This document shows, piece after piece, positions 25,302 through 33,490 of a stretch of 58,511 bases of DNA. The notes beneath the pieces were generated by a model. The model saw only the letters and a program-made list of their open reading frames with translations, was not told where the DNA came from and searched no databases. The DNA is from Pseudomonadota bacterium (GTDB lineage: Bacteria > Pseudomonadota > Alphaproteobacteria > JACQOE01). Position 1 is the first letter of the stretch. Every line of letters starts with the position of its first letter. Location of the stretch: the NCBI GenBank assembly GCA_016202695.1, contig JACQOE010000001.1, positions 1 to 58,511 of the forward strand, given 5' to 3'. Position numbers and translations under genes: made by a program.

Positions 25302-27350
25302 TCAGGCCCCTCCCCCGGCGGTGACGAGGAGCGCGCCCGAGGAATGGACCGCGCAAGCCTGCCCGGGATAAACGACCGTGGTCGTGTCCGGCTGGGCGAT
25401 GATCGCGGGGCCGACCAGGCGGGCGCCCGCGGGCAGGAGGGCGCGCTCGTAGACCGGCGTCTCGACATGGCCCTCGGCCGGGGCGAAGCAGGCGGGCCGC
25501 GCGCCCCGCCGCGCCGCCTCGATCCCGCCGCCCCTCGCCGCGCCGCCCTCCGCCGGCGGCTCGACCTCGGCCGAGAGGACGACGCGCAGGTTCACGAACT
25601 CGGCCTCCTCCTCGAGGCTCCCGTGGCCGTAGGTCTGCCGGTAGAGGGCGTAGAACGCCTCGACCGCCGCCCGCACCCCGCCCTCGCCGGGATCCGCGCC
25701 GAGCGGCACCTCGAGCTCGTAGGACTGGCCGAGGTAGCGCATGTCGGCCGAGCGCCGGCAGCGGATGCGCTCCGGGTCGATGCCGTCGCGGACCAGCCGC
25801 CCGCGGCCTTGCGCCTCGAGCTCGGCGAGGTGCGCGGCCATGCGCGGCGCTTCCGCCTCGCGCGCCGGCACGGCGAAGGTGCGGTGGGCGTCGTGCTCGA
25901 CCGGCGCCGCCAGCAGCCCCTCGGCCGCGAGCACCCCGGGGCGGGGAGGCACGACCAGCGTGCGGATGCCGAGCGCCGGCGCCAGCGCGCCGCCGTGCAC
26001 CGGCCCCGCCCCGCCCAGGAGCACGAGCGCGAAGCCGCGCGGATCGAGCCCCCGCCGCACCGTCACCATGCGGATCGCGTCCGCCATCGCCGCGTTGCAC
26101 ACCGTGTGGATGCCGTGCGCCGCGCCGAGAAGGCCAAGGCCGGTGCCCGCCGCCACCCTGCCGACCGCGGCCTCGGCGGCGCGGCGGTCGAGCCGGATGC
26201 CGCCGGCGAACCCGTCCGGGTCGAGGAAGCCGAGCACCAGGCTGGCGTCGGTGACCGTGGCCTCCGCGCCGCCGCGACCGTAGCAGGCGGGCCCGGGCTC
26301 GGCGCCGGCACTCTTTGGCCCGACGCGGAGCGCCCCGGCCTCGTCGATCCGGGCGATGCTGCCGCCGCCGGCGCCGATGGTGTGCACGTCGAGCATGGGA
26401 AGCCGAAGCGGATAGCCCCGGATGCGCCCCTCCTGCGAGAGCGCGAGCCGGCCCTTGCGCACCACCGACACGTCGGTGCTGGTGCCGCCCATGTCCAGCG
26501 TGATGAGGTCGGAGAACCCGGCCCGCTCGCCCGCCACCTTGCCGCCGAGCGCCCCCGCCGCCGGGCCGCAGAGGAGGGTGGTCACCGGCCGCTCGACCGC
26601 CCGCCCGGCCGAGGCGACGCCGCCGCGCGACTGCATCACCTCGACCCGCGCCCCGACGCCGAGGCGGGCGAGCGCGCCCTCCAGCCGGTCGAGATACCCG
26701 ACCACCTTCGGCCGCACATAGGCGTCGAAGGCGGTGACGCAGGTCCGCTCGTACTCGCGGAACACCGGGTTGACCTCGGAGGAGAGCGACACCTGGAGCC
26801 CGGGGAAGGCGGCGTCGATGATCTCGCGCGTGCGCCGCTCGTGGCTCGGGTTGCGAAACGAGAAGAGATAGCAGACGGCGACGGCCTCGATCCGCTCGTC
26901 GCGCAAAAGTCGCCCGACCGCCGCCTCGACCTCGTCCTCGGCCAGCGGCACCAGCACCGAGCCCTGGGCATCGATCCGCTCGGTGATGCCGGCCCGCCGC
27001 CGGCCCGGGGCCAGGAACACGGGCGCATCCGGGTCCATCATCAGGTCGTACATCCGCGAGCGCTTCTGGCGGCCGATCTCGAGCACGTCCTCGAATCCGC
27101 GGGTGGCGAGGAGCCCGATCCGCGCCCCCTTCTCCTCGAGGACCGCGTTGGTGGCGACCGTGGTGCCGTGAACGAACCGGCTCACCGCGTGCGGCGGGTG
27201 CCCGGTCCCGGCGAGCAGCTCCCGCACCCCCGCCTCGACCCCGGCGATCAGGTCGGAGGGAACCGAAGGGACCTTGGTGGCGTGGATTCGTGCCCCGTCC
27301 CACCCCACCAGGTCAGTGAAGGTCCCGCCGATGTCGACGGCGATCTGCAT
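25302..27350 (-). CDS. hyuA: Hydantoinase A / N-methylhydantoinase A subunit
   Basis: 682-residue complete HyuA-type subunit of the actin-like ATPase fold. It has AVDIGGTFTDL at the N-terminus, FVHGTTVATNAVLE, TLDMGGTSTDVSV, TIGAGGGSIARID and LLGGAGPVHGGALA. It binds ATP and works with HyuB on cyclic amides in the cytoplasm. At the position where the second hyuA of this window has an amber codon, this copy reads VLGFLDPDGF without interruption. It is nine bases from the upstream aminotransferase and one base from hyuB. GTG/ATG ambiguity is absent; the ATG at 27350 gives the exact family start. Confidence 0.94.
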   Translation of the reverse strand: MQIAVDIGGTFTDLVGWDGARIHATKVPSVPSDLIAGVEAGVRELLAGTGHPPHAVSRFVHGTTVATNAVLEEKGARIGLLATRGFEDVLEIGRQKRSRMYDLMMDPDAPVFLAPGRRRAGITERIDAQGSVLVPLAEDEVEAAVGRLLRDERIEAVAVCYLFSFRNPSHERRTREIIDAAFPGLQVSLSSEVNPVFREYERTCVTAFDAYVRPKVVGYLDRLEGALARLGVGARVEVMQSRGGVASAGRAVERPVTTLLCGPAAGALGGKVAGERAGFSDLITLDMGGTSTDVSVVRKGRLALSQEGRIRGYPLRLPMLDVHTIGAGGGSIARIDEAGALRVGPKSAGAEPGPACYGRGGAEATVTDASLVLGFLDPDGFAGGIRLDRRAAEAAVGRVAAGTGLGLLGAAHGIHTVCNAAMADAIRMVTVRRGLDPRGFALVLLGGAGPVHGGALAPALGIRTLVVPPRPGVLAAEGLLAAPVEHDAHRTFAVPAREAEAPRMAAHLAELEAQGRGRLVRDGIDPERIRCRRSADMRYLGQSYELEVPLGADPGEGGVRAAVEAFYALYRQTYGHGSLEEEAEFVNLRVVLSAEVEPPAEGGAARGGGIEAARRGARPACFAPAEGHVETPVYERALLPAGARLVGPAIIAQPDTTTVVYPGQACAVHSSGALLVTAGGGA

Positions 27351-27359
27351 GCCGCGCGC

Positions 27360-28679
27360 CTAGGCCGCGCCCGTGCCGCCGCCGGCGGTCATCCTCTCGA
27401 ATCCCTCGGTCAGGATCTCGGCCGCCTCGTCCACCTGCTCCGGCGTGGTGGTCGCGGGGGGCACGAAGCGGAGCACGCTCCCGCCCCGGCGCTGGCTGAA
27501 GATCAGCCCGCGCTCGAGGCAGAAGCGGGCGATCGCGGCGCCCTCCTTCTTCGCCGGCTCCCTGCCGCCGCCCTCCTTCACCAGCTCGATCCCCTGCAGG
27601 AGCCCGCGCCCGCGGATGTCGCCGATCAGCTTGAAGCGCTGGGCGAGGGCGGTGAGGCGCTCCTTGAGCCGCTGGCCGATCGAGCGCGCCTTGGCGGGCA
27701 CGTCCTCCTCCGCGATCACGTCGAGGCTGGCGATGCCGGCGGCGCAGATCAGGGGGTCGTTGCTATGCGAATGGGTGACCACGAACTCGGCCGCCGCGAC
27801 CTTGTCCTCGATCTCGGCGCTGGTGGTGACGGCGCTGATGCTGACCCCGCCGCCGAAATGCTTGGCGATAGTGACCACGTCGGGCACCACGCCGTCGCGC
27901 TCGAAGCCGAACATGGTGCCGAGCTTGCCGAGCCCGGTCTGCTCCTCGTCGACGATGAGGAGCATGCCGCGCGCCTCGCACATCTCCTTGAGGCGCTTGA
28001 GCCAGCCGGGGGGCGGCTCGATCACCCCGCCGGCCGAGAACAGGGGCTCGGTGATCACCGCCGCCGGGCGCCCGCTGGCCTCGGCATCGAGGAGGTCGAA
28101 ACTCACCTTGAGGCAGGCGAACTCGCAGGCCGGGAAGCTGTGGTTGAGCGGGCAGCGATAGCAGTAGGGGGCGACGATGGCGTGCGCCCCTGGCGCCGCC
28201 GGGCCATAGCCCGCGTGCCAGCCGGCGAAGGTGAGGGCGCGGGTGGTGTCGGAGAGGCCGTGGAAGCTGATGTGGGGGCTGGCGACATCGTGGCCGCCGG
28301 TGTACTTGCGGGCGATGTTCACCGCCGCCTCGTTCGCGTCCGCCCCCGACTGCAGGAACAGCGTCTTCTTGAGGGGCGCGGGCATGATGCCGGCGACCCG
28401 CTCGGCCAGCTCGATCTCCTTGACGTTGAAGTGGCTCGAATGGGCGTGCATCAGGGTGTCGCACGCCTCCTTCACCGCCGCCGCCACCCTGGGGTGGTTG
28501 TGGCCGAGCGCGGCGCACATCTGCCCGGAATTGAAATCGAGAAAGCGCTTGCCGTTCACGTCCTCCACCACCGTGCCCGAGCCGCGGACGAAGACCGGCC
28601 CGGTGAACTGCGCCTTGTCCATCCGGCCGCGGAAGCTGTACCGGCGGGCGGTCTCTAGGAGTTCGGCCTCGGTCCTCAT
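27360..28679 (-). CDS. Class III aminotransferase, dialkylglycine-decarboxylase-like (copy 2)
   Basis: 439-residue PLP enzyme closely resembling copy 1. It has NSGQMCAALGHNHP, IVDEEQTGLGKLG, TIAKHFGGGVSIS with Schiff-base lysine K273, and the four-cysteine loop CYRCP...C...C at identical spacing. The ATG at 28679 has AGGAG ten bases upstream; 11 further in-frame codons upstream look unconserved. It is 29 bases after gntR and 9 before hyuA. This makes it the first structural gene of the array, implying that its amino donor or product is central to the pathway. Confidence 0.9.
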   Translation of the reverse strand: MRTEAELLETARRYSFRGRMDKAQFTGPVFVRGSGTVVEDVNGKRFLDFNSGQMCAALGHNHPRVAAAVKEACDTLMHAHSSHFNVKEIELAERVAGIMPAPLKKTLFLQSGADANEAAVNIARKYTGGHDVASPHISFHGLSDTTRALTFAGWHAGYGPAAPGAHAIVAPYCYRCPLNHSFPACEFACLKVSFDLLDAEASGRPAAVITEPLFSAGGVIEPPPGWLKRLKEMCEARGMLLIVDEEQTGLGKLGTMFGFERDGVVPDVVTIAKHFGGGVSISAVTTSAEIEDKVAAAEFVVTHSHSNDPLICAAGIASLDVIAEEDVPAKARSIGQRLKERLTALAQRFKLIGDIRGRGLLQGIELVKEGGGREPAKKEGAAIARFCLERGLIFSQRRGGSVLRFVPPATTTPEQVDEAAEILTEGFERMTAGGGTGAA

Positions 28680-28708
28680 GGCGAATCGTCTCCTGCTGGG
28701 GGGTCGGT

Positions 28709-29407
28709 TCACGCCGCCTCGCGCCGGCGCGCCGTCCGCGGCGCGGGCGCGCGATCCGGCCCGAGGCCGCTAAGGTGGCGCGAGAGCGCCTTGAGCCCGC
28801 TCGCGAGGTGGCGGCCCACGGCCCGCGCCGCGGCGGCGCCGTCGCGCCGGCGGGCCGCGGCGAGGATGCGGCGGTGCTCGGCGAGCGAGCTTTCGGTCCG
28901 GCCCGGCACGAGCCACAAGAGATGCCGGGGAAAACTCTCCCACAGCTGCCGGACCAGGCCGAGAAGATGGCGGTTGCCGGCGGACCGGTAGAGGGTCTCG
29001 TGGAACTCCTTGTCGGCGGCCAGGATCGCCTTCATCCGGGCCGCCTTGAAGGCGGCCTCCATCGTCGCCTGCAGGCGGACGAGCCGGGCAAGGTCGGCCT
29101 CGGTCAGGCAGGGGACGGAGAGCCGCGCCGCCCGGCTCTCGAGCAGGCTGCGCACGGCATAGAGCTCGCGCAGGTTGTCGAGGTCGAGCTCGGCCACCCG
29201 CACGCTCCGGCGCGACTGATGCTCGACGATCCCTTGGGCGCGCAGCTCGCGCAGCGCCTCGCGCACCGGGGTCGCGCTCAAGCCCAGCTCGCGCGCGACC
29301 TGGTTCTGGCGCAGCCGCTGCCCGGGCTCGTATTTGCCGCGGAGGATGGCGTCCCGCAGGGCCTCAACGGCAAGCTCGCGCTTGGTCGGCGGAGGTCGCC
29401 CGGCCAT
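28709..29407 (-). CDS. GntR-family (FadR/FCD) transcriptional regulator
   Basis: 232 residues. The N-terminal winged helix reads AVEALRDAILRGKYEPGQRL then ELGLSATPVREALREL, the GntR DNA-binding signature. The C-terminal all-helical FCD ligand domain contains the metal-type residues in ADKEFHETL, GNRHLL and EHRRIL. Such proteins are mostly repressors released by a carboxylate or amino acid effector. It is first in the minus-strand array and divergent from the second hyuA; a TTGTATACAA palindrome 70 bases upstream is its likely operator. Autoregulation plus control of both arms is inferred. Confidence 0.93.
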   Translation of the reverse strand: MAGRPPPTKRELAVEALRDAILRGKYEPGQRLRQNQVARELGLSATPVREALRELRAQGIVEHQSRRSVRVAELDLDNLRELYAVRSLLESRAARLSVPCLTEADLARLVRLQATMEAAFKAARMKAILAADKEFHETLYRSAGNRHLLGLVRQLWESFPRHLLWLVPGRTESSLAEHRRILAAARRRDGAAAARAVGRHLASGLKALSRHLSGLGPDRAPAPRTARRREAA

Positions 29408-29638
29408 GCCTTCGCTCCCTGTCCCCCCGTGATCCGGAAACCGCGTCCCGGGAGACTAAGCCAAGGCCGGGGAATTTGTATACAATTTTTCCGTCTCTTC
29501 CTTGCCCTTTGGCGCCCGTCGTGGCAGAGTGCGGCGCATCAGACCCGCGGGCGGGCCATGGGCGCCCGCCGGCATCGATCGGGCGCCGCCGGGCGACCCG
29601 GCGCACGCGGGCGCGAGGGAGGAGCGGAGGGATCCCCC
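29408..29638. promoter_or_regulatory. Divergent control region with TTGTATACAA palindrome
   Basis: This 231-base region separates gntR (minus) from the second hyuA (plus). It holds a perfect 10-base palindrome TTGTATACAA at 29476-29485 inside the AT-rich tract AATTTGTATACAATTTTT, a strong contrast to the surrounding GC-rich DNA. The core GTATAC fits the GT-N-AC operator pattern of the FadR subfamily of GntR regulators. TACAAT on the plus strand (29481-29486) and TATACA on the minus strand within the palindrome resemble -10 boxes, so a bound regulator could block both directions. The remaining GC-rich part, up to the ribosome site before 29639, shows nothing else. Confidence 0.65.
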
Positions 29639-31735
29639 ATGGCCCAGGCACGCCACCGATACCGTGTCGGCTGCGACATCGGCGGCACGTTCACCGACTT
29701 CGTGCTCCTCGACGAGACCACGGGCGAAATCTCCATCGACAAGCGCCTGACCACCCCGGCCGATCCCTCGGTCGGGATGCTGGAGGGCCTGGTCGGGCTG
29801 GCCAAGGGCCACCCCGACTACGTGCGCCAGACCCGCCGGGTCGCCCATGCGACCACCCTCGTCGCCAACGCGGTGATCGAGCGCAAGGGGGCGCGGACCG
29901 CGCTCCTCTGCACCCGCGGCTTTCGCGACGTGCTCGAGCTGCGCCGCCACGTGCGGGTGACGACCTACGAGCTCTGGACCGACCCGCCGGAGCCGCTGGT
30001 GGCGCGCCCGCTGCGCCTCCCGGTCAGCGAGCGGACCTACAGCGACGGCACCATCCTCAAGCCGGTCGACCGCCGCGAGATCGAGGAGGTCGCCGCGCTC
30101 CTGAAGCGCGAAAGCGTGGCCTCGGTCGCGATCGCGTTCCTCCACTCCTACGTCAACCCGCACAACGAACTCGAATGCGCGCGCCTCCTCGCCGGTCTCG
30201 CGCCCGGGATCGCGATCACCACCTCGGCCTCGGTGCTGCCGCAGATCAAGGAGTACGAGCGCGCCTCGACGACCGTGATCAACGCCTACGTCAAGCCGGC
30301 CACCCGGCGCTATCTCGGGAGCCTCGAGCGCCGGCTGGCCGGGGCCGGCTTCTCGGCCCCGCTCAGCATCATGCTCTCCAACGGCGGCGTCGCCTCGGCC
30401 GAGACCGCCGCCGACTTTCCCATCCGCCTGATCGAGTCCGGCCCCGTCGCCGGGGCGATCGTCGGCCAGCATTACGCCAGGCTGCTGGGGCTCAGCGACG
30501 TGCTCTCCTTCGACATGGGCGGCACCACCGCCAAGGCGTGCCTGATCCGCGACGGGGCGATGCCGATCACCGACGAGCTCGAGGTCGCCCGCTCGAAGCG
30601 CTTCACCAAGTCGAGCGGCTTCCCGGTCGCGGCGCCGGCGGTGGACATGATCGAGATCGGCGCCGGCGGCGGCTCGATCGCCGCGGTCAACGCGCTGGGC
30701 CTCTTGCAGGTCGGGCCGGAGAGCGCGGGAGCCGACCCCGGGCCGGTCTGCGACCTCGGCGGCGGCACCGCGCCGACGGTGTCCGACGCCGACCTCGTGG
30801 TCGGCTAGCTCCACCCCGACTACTTCGACGGCGGCAGCATGCGGCTCGACCCCGCCGGGGCGGCGCGGGCGATCGGCGAGCGGCTGGCCGCTCCCCTCGG
30901 GCGCGACCCGGTCGGCGCGGCGTGGGGCGTCCACGACGTCGTCAACGAGACCATGGCCGCGGCCGTGCGCATGCACGTGACCGAGCGGGGCGGCGACCCC
31001 ACCCGCGCCACCATGGTCGCGTTCGGCGGCGCCGGGCCGGTGCACGTCTACAACCTCGCCAAGAAGCTCCGCCTGACGCGGGTGCTGGTGCCGCTCCGGC
31101 CGGGCGTGCTGTCCGCGGTCGGGCTGATGATCGCGCCGCCCGCCTACGACATCGTCCGCACCCACAAGATCGCGCTCGACAAGGCGGACTCCGGCGCCAT
31201 CGAGCGCCGGCTCGGCGAGATGACCGCCGAGATCGAGGCGACGCTCCGCAAGGCCGAGGCCGACGGCACCCTCGCCTTCTCCTACGCCGTCGACATCGGC
31301 TACATCGGCCAGGGCTATCAGGTGGCGATCCCGCTCGACCGGCCGAGCCGGGACGCGATCGACCGCGCCGTCCTGTGGGAGCGCTTCGCCACCATCTACC
31401 GGGGCAAGTACGGCTACTTCTACGACGACGTGCCGGCCGAGATCGTCAACCTCCGCGCCTCGGGGCGGGTGCTCGACGGTCAGCTCTCGCTCCAGCGGCT
31501 GGCGGCGGCGCCGGCGGCGGCCGATCCCCGCACCGGCGAGCGGCCCGCCTACTCGGCGCTCCGCCGGGCGATGGCTCCCCACGCCGTTTACGACCGCGAG
31601 CGGCTCCGGCCCGGCGACTCCTTCGCCGGGCCGGCCATCGTCGAGGAGGCCTCGGCCACGACCGTGATCGACGCCGACGGCAGGTTCGAGGTCGATCCCT
31701 TCGGCTCCCTCCTCGTCACCCTCGAAGCGGCCTAG
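29639..31735 (+). pseudogene. hyuA: Hydantoinase A subunit interrupted by an in-frame amber codon
   Basis: A full-length HyuA-type frame of 699 codons broken only by TAG at 30806-30808 (codon 390). Upstream: GCDIGGTFTDFVLL, AHATTLVANAVIE, SFDMGGTTAKACL, EIGAGGGSIAAVN and the conserved DADLVVG. Immediately after the stop the same frame resumes LHPDYFDGG and runs to the normal end, with FGGAGPVHVYNLA. Relatives have Tyr or Phe at this position (VLGYLxP, and F in the intact copy), so TAC or TAT to TAG is a single-base change. No frameshift is present. It may be a true nonsense mutation, a sequencing error or a readthrough site. An internal ATG at 30839 could not by itself make a functional subunit. 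Confidence 0.85.
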
Positions 31736-31747
31736 AGGAACGCCCCC

Positions 31748-33412
31748 ATGCCCGCGCACCACCTTCCGCTCGAGATCATGTGGCCGCGCCTGATCGCGAT
31801 CGCCGACGAGATGGCGACGACGCTGTTCCGCACCGCCTTCTCGCACGACGTGATCGAGGTCCACGACATGTCGACCGGCCTTTACGACGATCGCGGGAAC
31901 CTGATCGCCCAGACCTGGCTCGGCGCCACCGGGCACGTCGGCGTGATGCCGATCTTCGGCAAGACGCTCCTCAGGACCTTCCCGCCCGCGACCATCCGCC
32001 CGGGCGACATCTTCATCGCCAACGACCCCTGGGTCTGCAACGGCCAGACGGCCGACGTGTTCATCACCACCCCCGCCTTCCACGACGGCCGCCTGATCGG
32101 ATTCTCGATCAACAGCGTGCATCACGTGGACATCGGCGGGCGCAAGGGTTCGGGTCTGAGCGAGGAGGTGTTCGAGGAGGGGCTGATCATCCCGCCCATG
32201 CGCCTCTATCGCGACGGCGAGCCGAACGAGGACCTGTTCACCCTGATCCGCCGCAACGTCCGCTTCAGCGACAAGATGATCGGCGACGTGCGGGCCCAGA
32301 TCGCCGCCGGCTGGGCGGGCGCCAAGGGGCTGGTCGACCTCGCCCGCGACTTCCGGCTCGACAGCCTGCGCGCCGCCGCCGACGAGATCATGGCCCGCTC
32401 CGAGGCCGGCATGCGCCGCGGCATCGCCGCGCTCCCCGACGGCCGCTACCACAAGGAGCTGACGATGGAGGTGGGCGGCGTCGACGAGCCGCTCAAGATG
32501 GCCCTCACCCTCACCGTCGCCGGCGACGAGCTGGTCGCCGACTTCGCCGGCACGAGCCCGCAGGTGCGCCGGCCGGTCAACTCGCCGATCAACTACTCGC
32601 GGGCCTACGTGGCGCTGCCCATCAAGATCATCTGCGATCCCGAGCTTCCCAACAACGAGGGAACCTACCGGCCGCTAAAGATGGTGGCGCCGGAGGGCTG
32701 CCTCATCAACCCGACCTATCCGGCGCCCTGCTTCTGGCGCCTCGCCTCGGGGCAGCTCGTCTCGGAGCTGATGTTCCGGGTACTCTCCGAGATCGCCCCC
32801 GACCGGGTGCCGGCGGATTCGGGCGCCATGCCGACCTGGCAGTTCTACGTCAACGGGGTGCACCGCGACGGGCGCCTGTTCGCGCTCCACCAGCACGCCT
32901 TCGGCGGCATGGGCGGGCGGCCCCGGCTCGACGGCCTGGCGGCGGTCAGCTTCCCCTACAACGTCCGCGACGTCTCCATCGAGTGGGCGGAGATGGAGAC
33001 CCCGATCCTGTTCGAGCGGCGCGAGCTGATCCCCGACTCGGGGGGCGCCGGCAAGTTCCGCGGCGGGCTCGGCGAGGAGCTGGTGCTGCGCGCCTACGCC
33101 GACGGCGACGTCGATCCCTCGCGCCCCCTGGTGCTGAGCGGCGCCGCGGGGCGGCTCCGCTTCCCGCCCGAGGGGGCGGTCGGCGGGCGACCGGGCGGCC
33201 TCGGGGTGATCGCGGTCGACGGACGCCCGATCGCGCCGACCAGCTCGCCGGAGGTTCCGTTCCACGTCGGCGAGGCGGTATCGCTCCGGCTCCCGGGCGG
33301 GGGCGGCTACGGCGATCCGCGCCGGCGCGACCGGGGGAAGGTCGAAGCCGACCTCAGGAGCGGCTACGTCACCCCGGAGGCGGCGCGGCGGGACTACGGC
33401 TACGAGCGTTGA
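31748..33412 (+). CDS. hyuB: Hydantoinase B subunit
   Basis: 554-residue complete HyuB-type subunit: LPLEIMWPRLIAIADEM at the N-terminus, IFIANDPWVCNGQTADVF, HHVDIGGRKGSG, EGLIIPPMRLYRDG, LPNNEGTYRPLK and GGGGYGDPRRRD. It begins 12 bases after the interrupted hyuA. It lacks some of the N-terminal residues of the copy at 23498 and is shorter, but all conserved blocks are present. Its fate depends on whether the upstream hyuA is made. It is followed after 78 bases by a third class III aminotransferase, repeating the hyuAB plus aminotransferase module of the opposite arm. Confidence 0.93.
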   Translation: MPAHHLPLEIMWPRLIAIADEMATTLFRTAFSHDVIEVHDMSTGLYDDRGNLIAQTWLGATGHVGVMPIFGKTLLRTFPPATIRPGDIFIANDPWVCNGQTADVFITTPAFHDGRLIGFSINSVHHVDIGGRKGSGLSEEVFEEGLIIPPMRLYRDGEPNEDLFTLIRRNVRFSDKMIGDVRAQIAAGWAGAKGLVDLARDFRLDSLRAAADEIMARSEAGMRRGIAALPDGRYHKELTMEVGGVDEPLKMALTLTVAGDELVADFAGTSPQVRRPVNSPINYSRAYVALPIKIICDPELPNNEGTYRPLKMVAPEGCLINPTYPAPCFWRLASGQLVSELMFRVLSEIAPDRVPADSGAMPTWQFYVNGVHRDGRLFALHQHAFGGMGGRPRLDGLAAVSFPYNVRDVSIEWAEMETPILFERRELIPDSGGAGKFRGGLGEELVLRAYADGDVDPSRPLVLSGAAGRLRFPPEGAVGGRPGGLGVIAVDGRPIAPTSSPEVPFHVGEAVSLRLPGGGGYGDPRRRDRGKVEADLRSGYVTPEAARRDYGYER

Positions 33413-33490
33413 GGGCGCCGGGACGGAACCGGCCCGGCGGGGAATCGAATGGGGCGGCGGTTCGGGCCACCCCGGCGAAGGTGAGATGAG

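Noticed and set aside
21809-28658. Two plus-strand open frames of over 1,100 codons opposite hyuA, hyuB and the hydantoinase
   Set aside because: Composition is repetitive Arg/Asp/Ala/Gly without motifs, and the minus-strand proteins are well-conserved enzymes.
30806-30808. Amber codon as pyrrolysine or selenocysteine insertion
   Set aside because: TAG is not a selenocysteine codon, the family has an ordinary aromatic residue here, and no pyl gene or suppressor tRNA is in the window.
29456-32452. Minus-strand frame of nearly 1,000 codons across hyuA and hyuB of the plus arm
   Set aside because: It is an antisense shadow; the plus strand carries the conserved HyuA/HyuB motifs.
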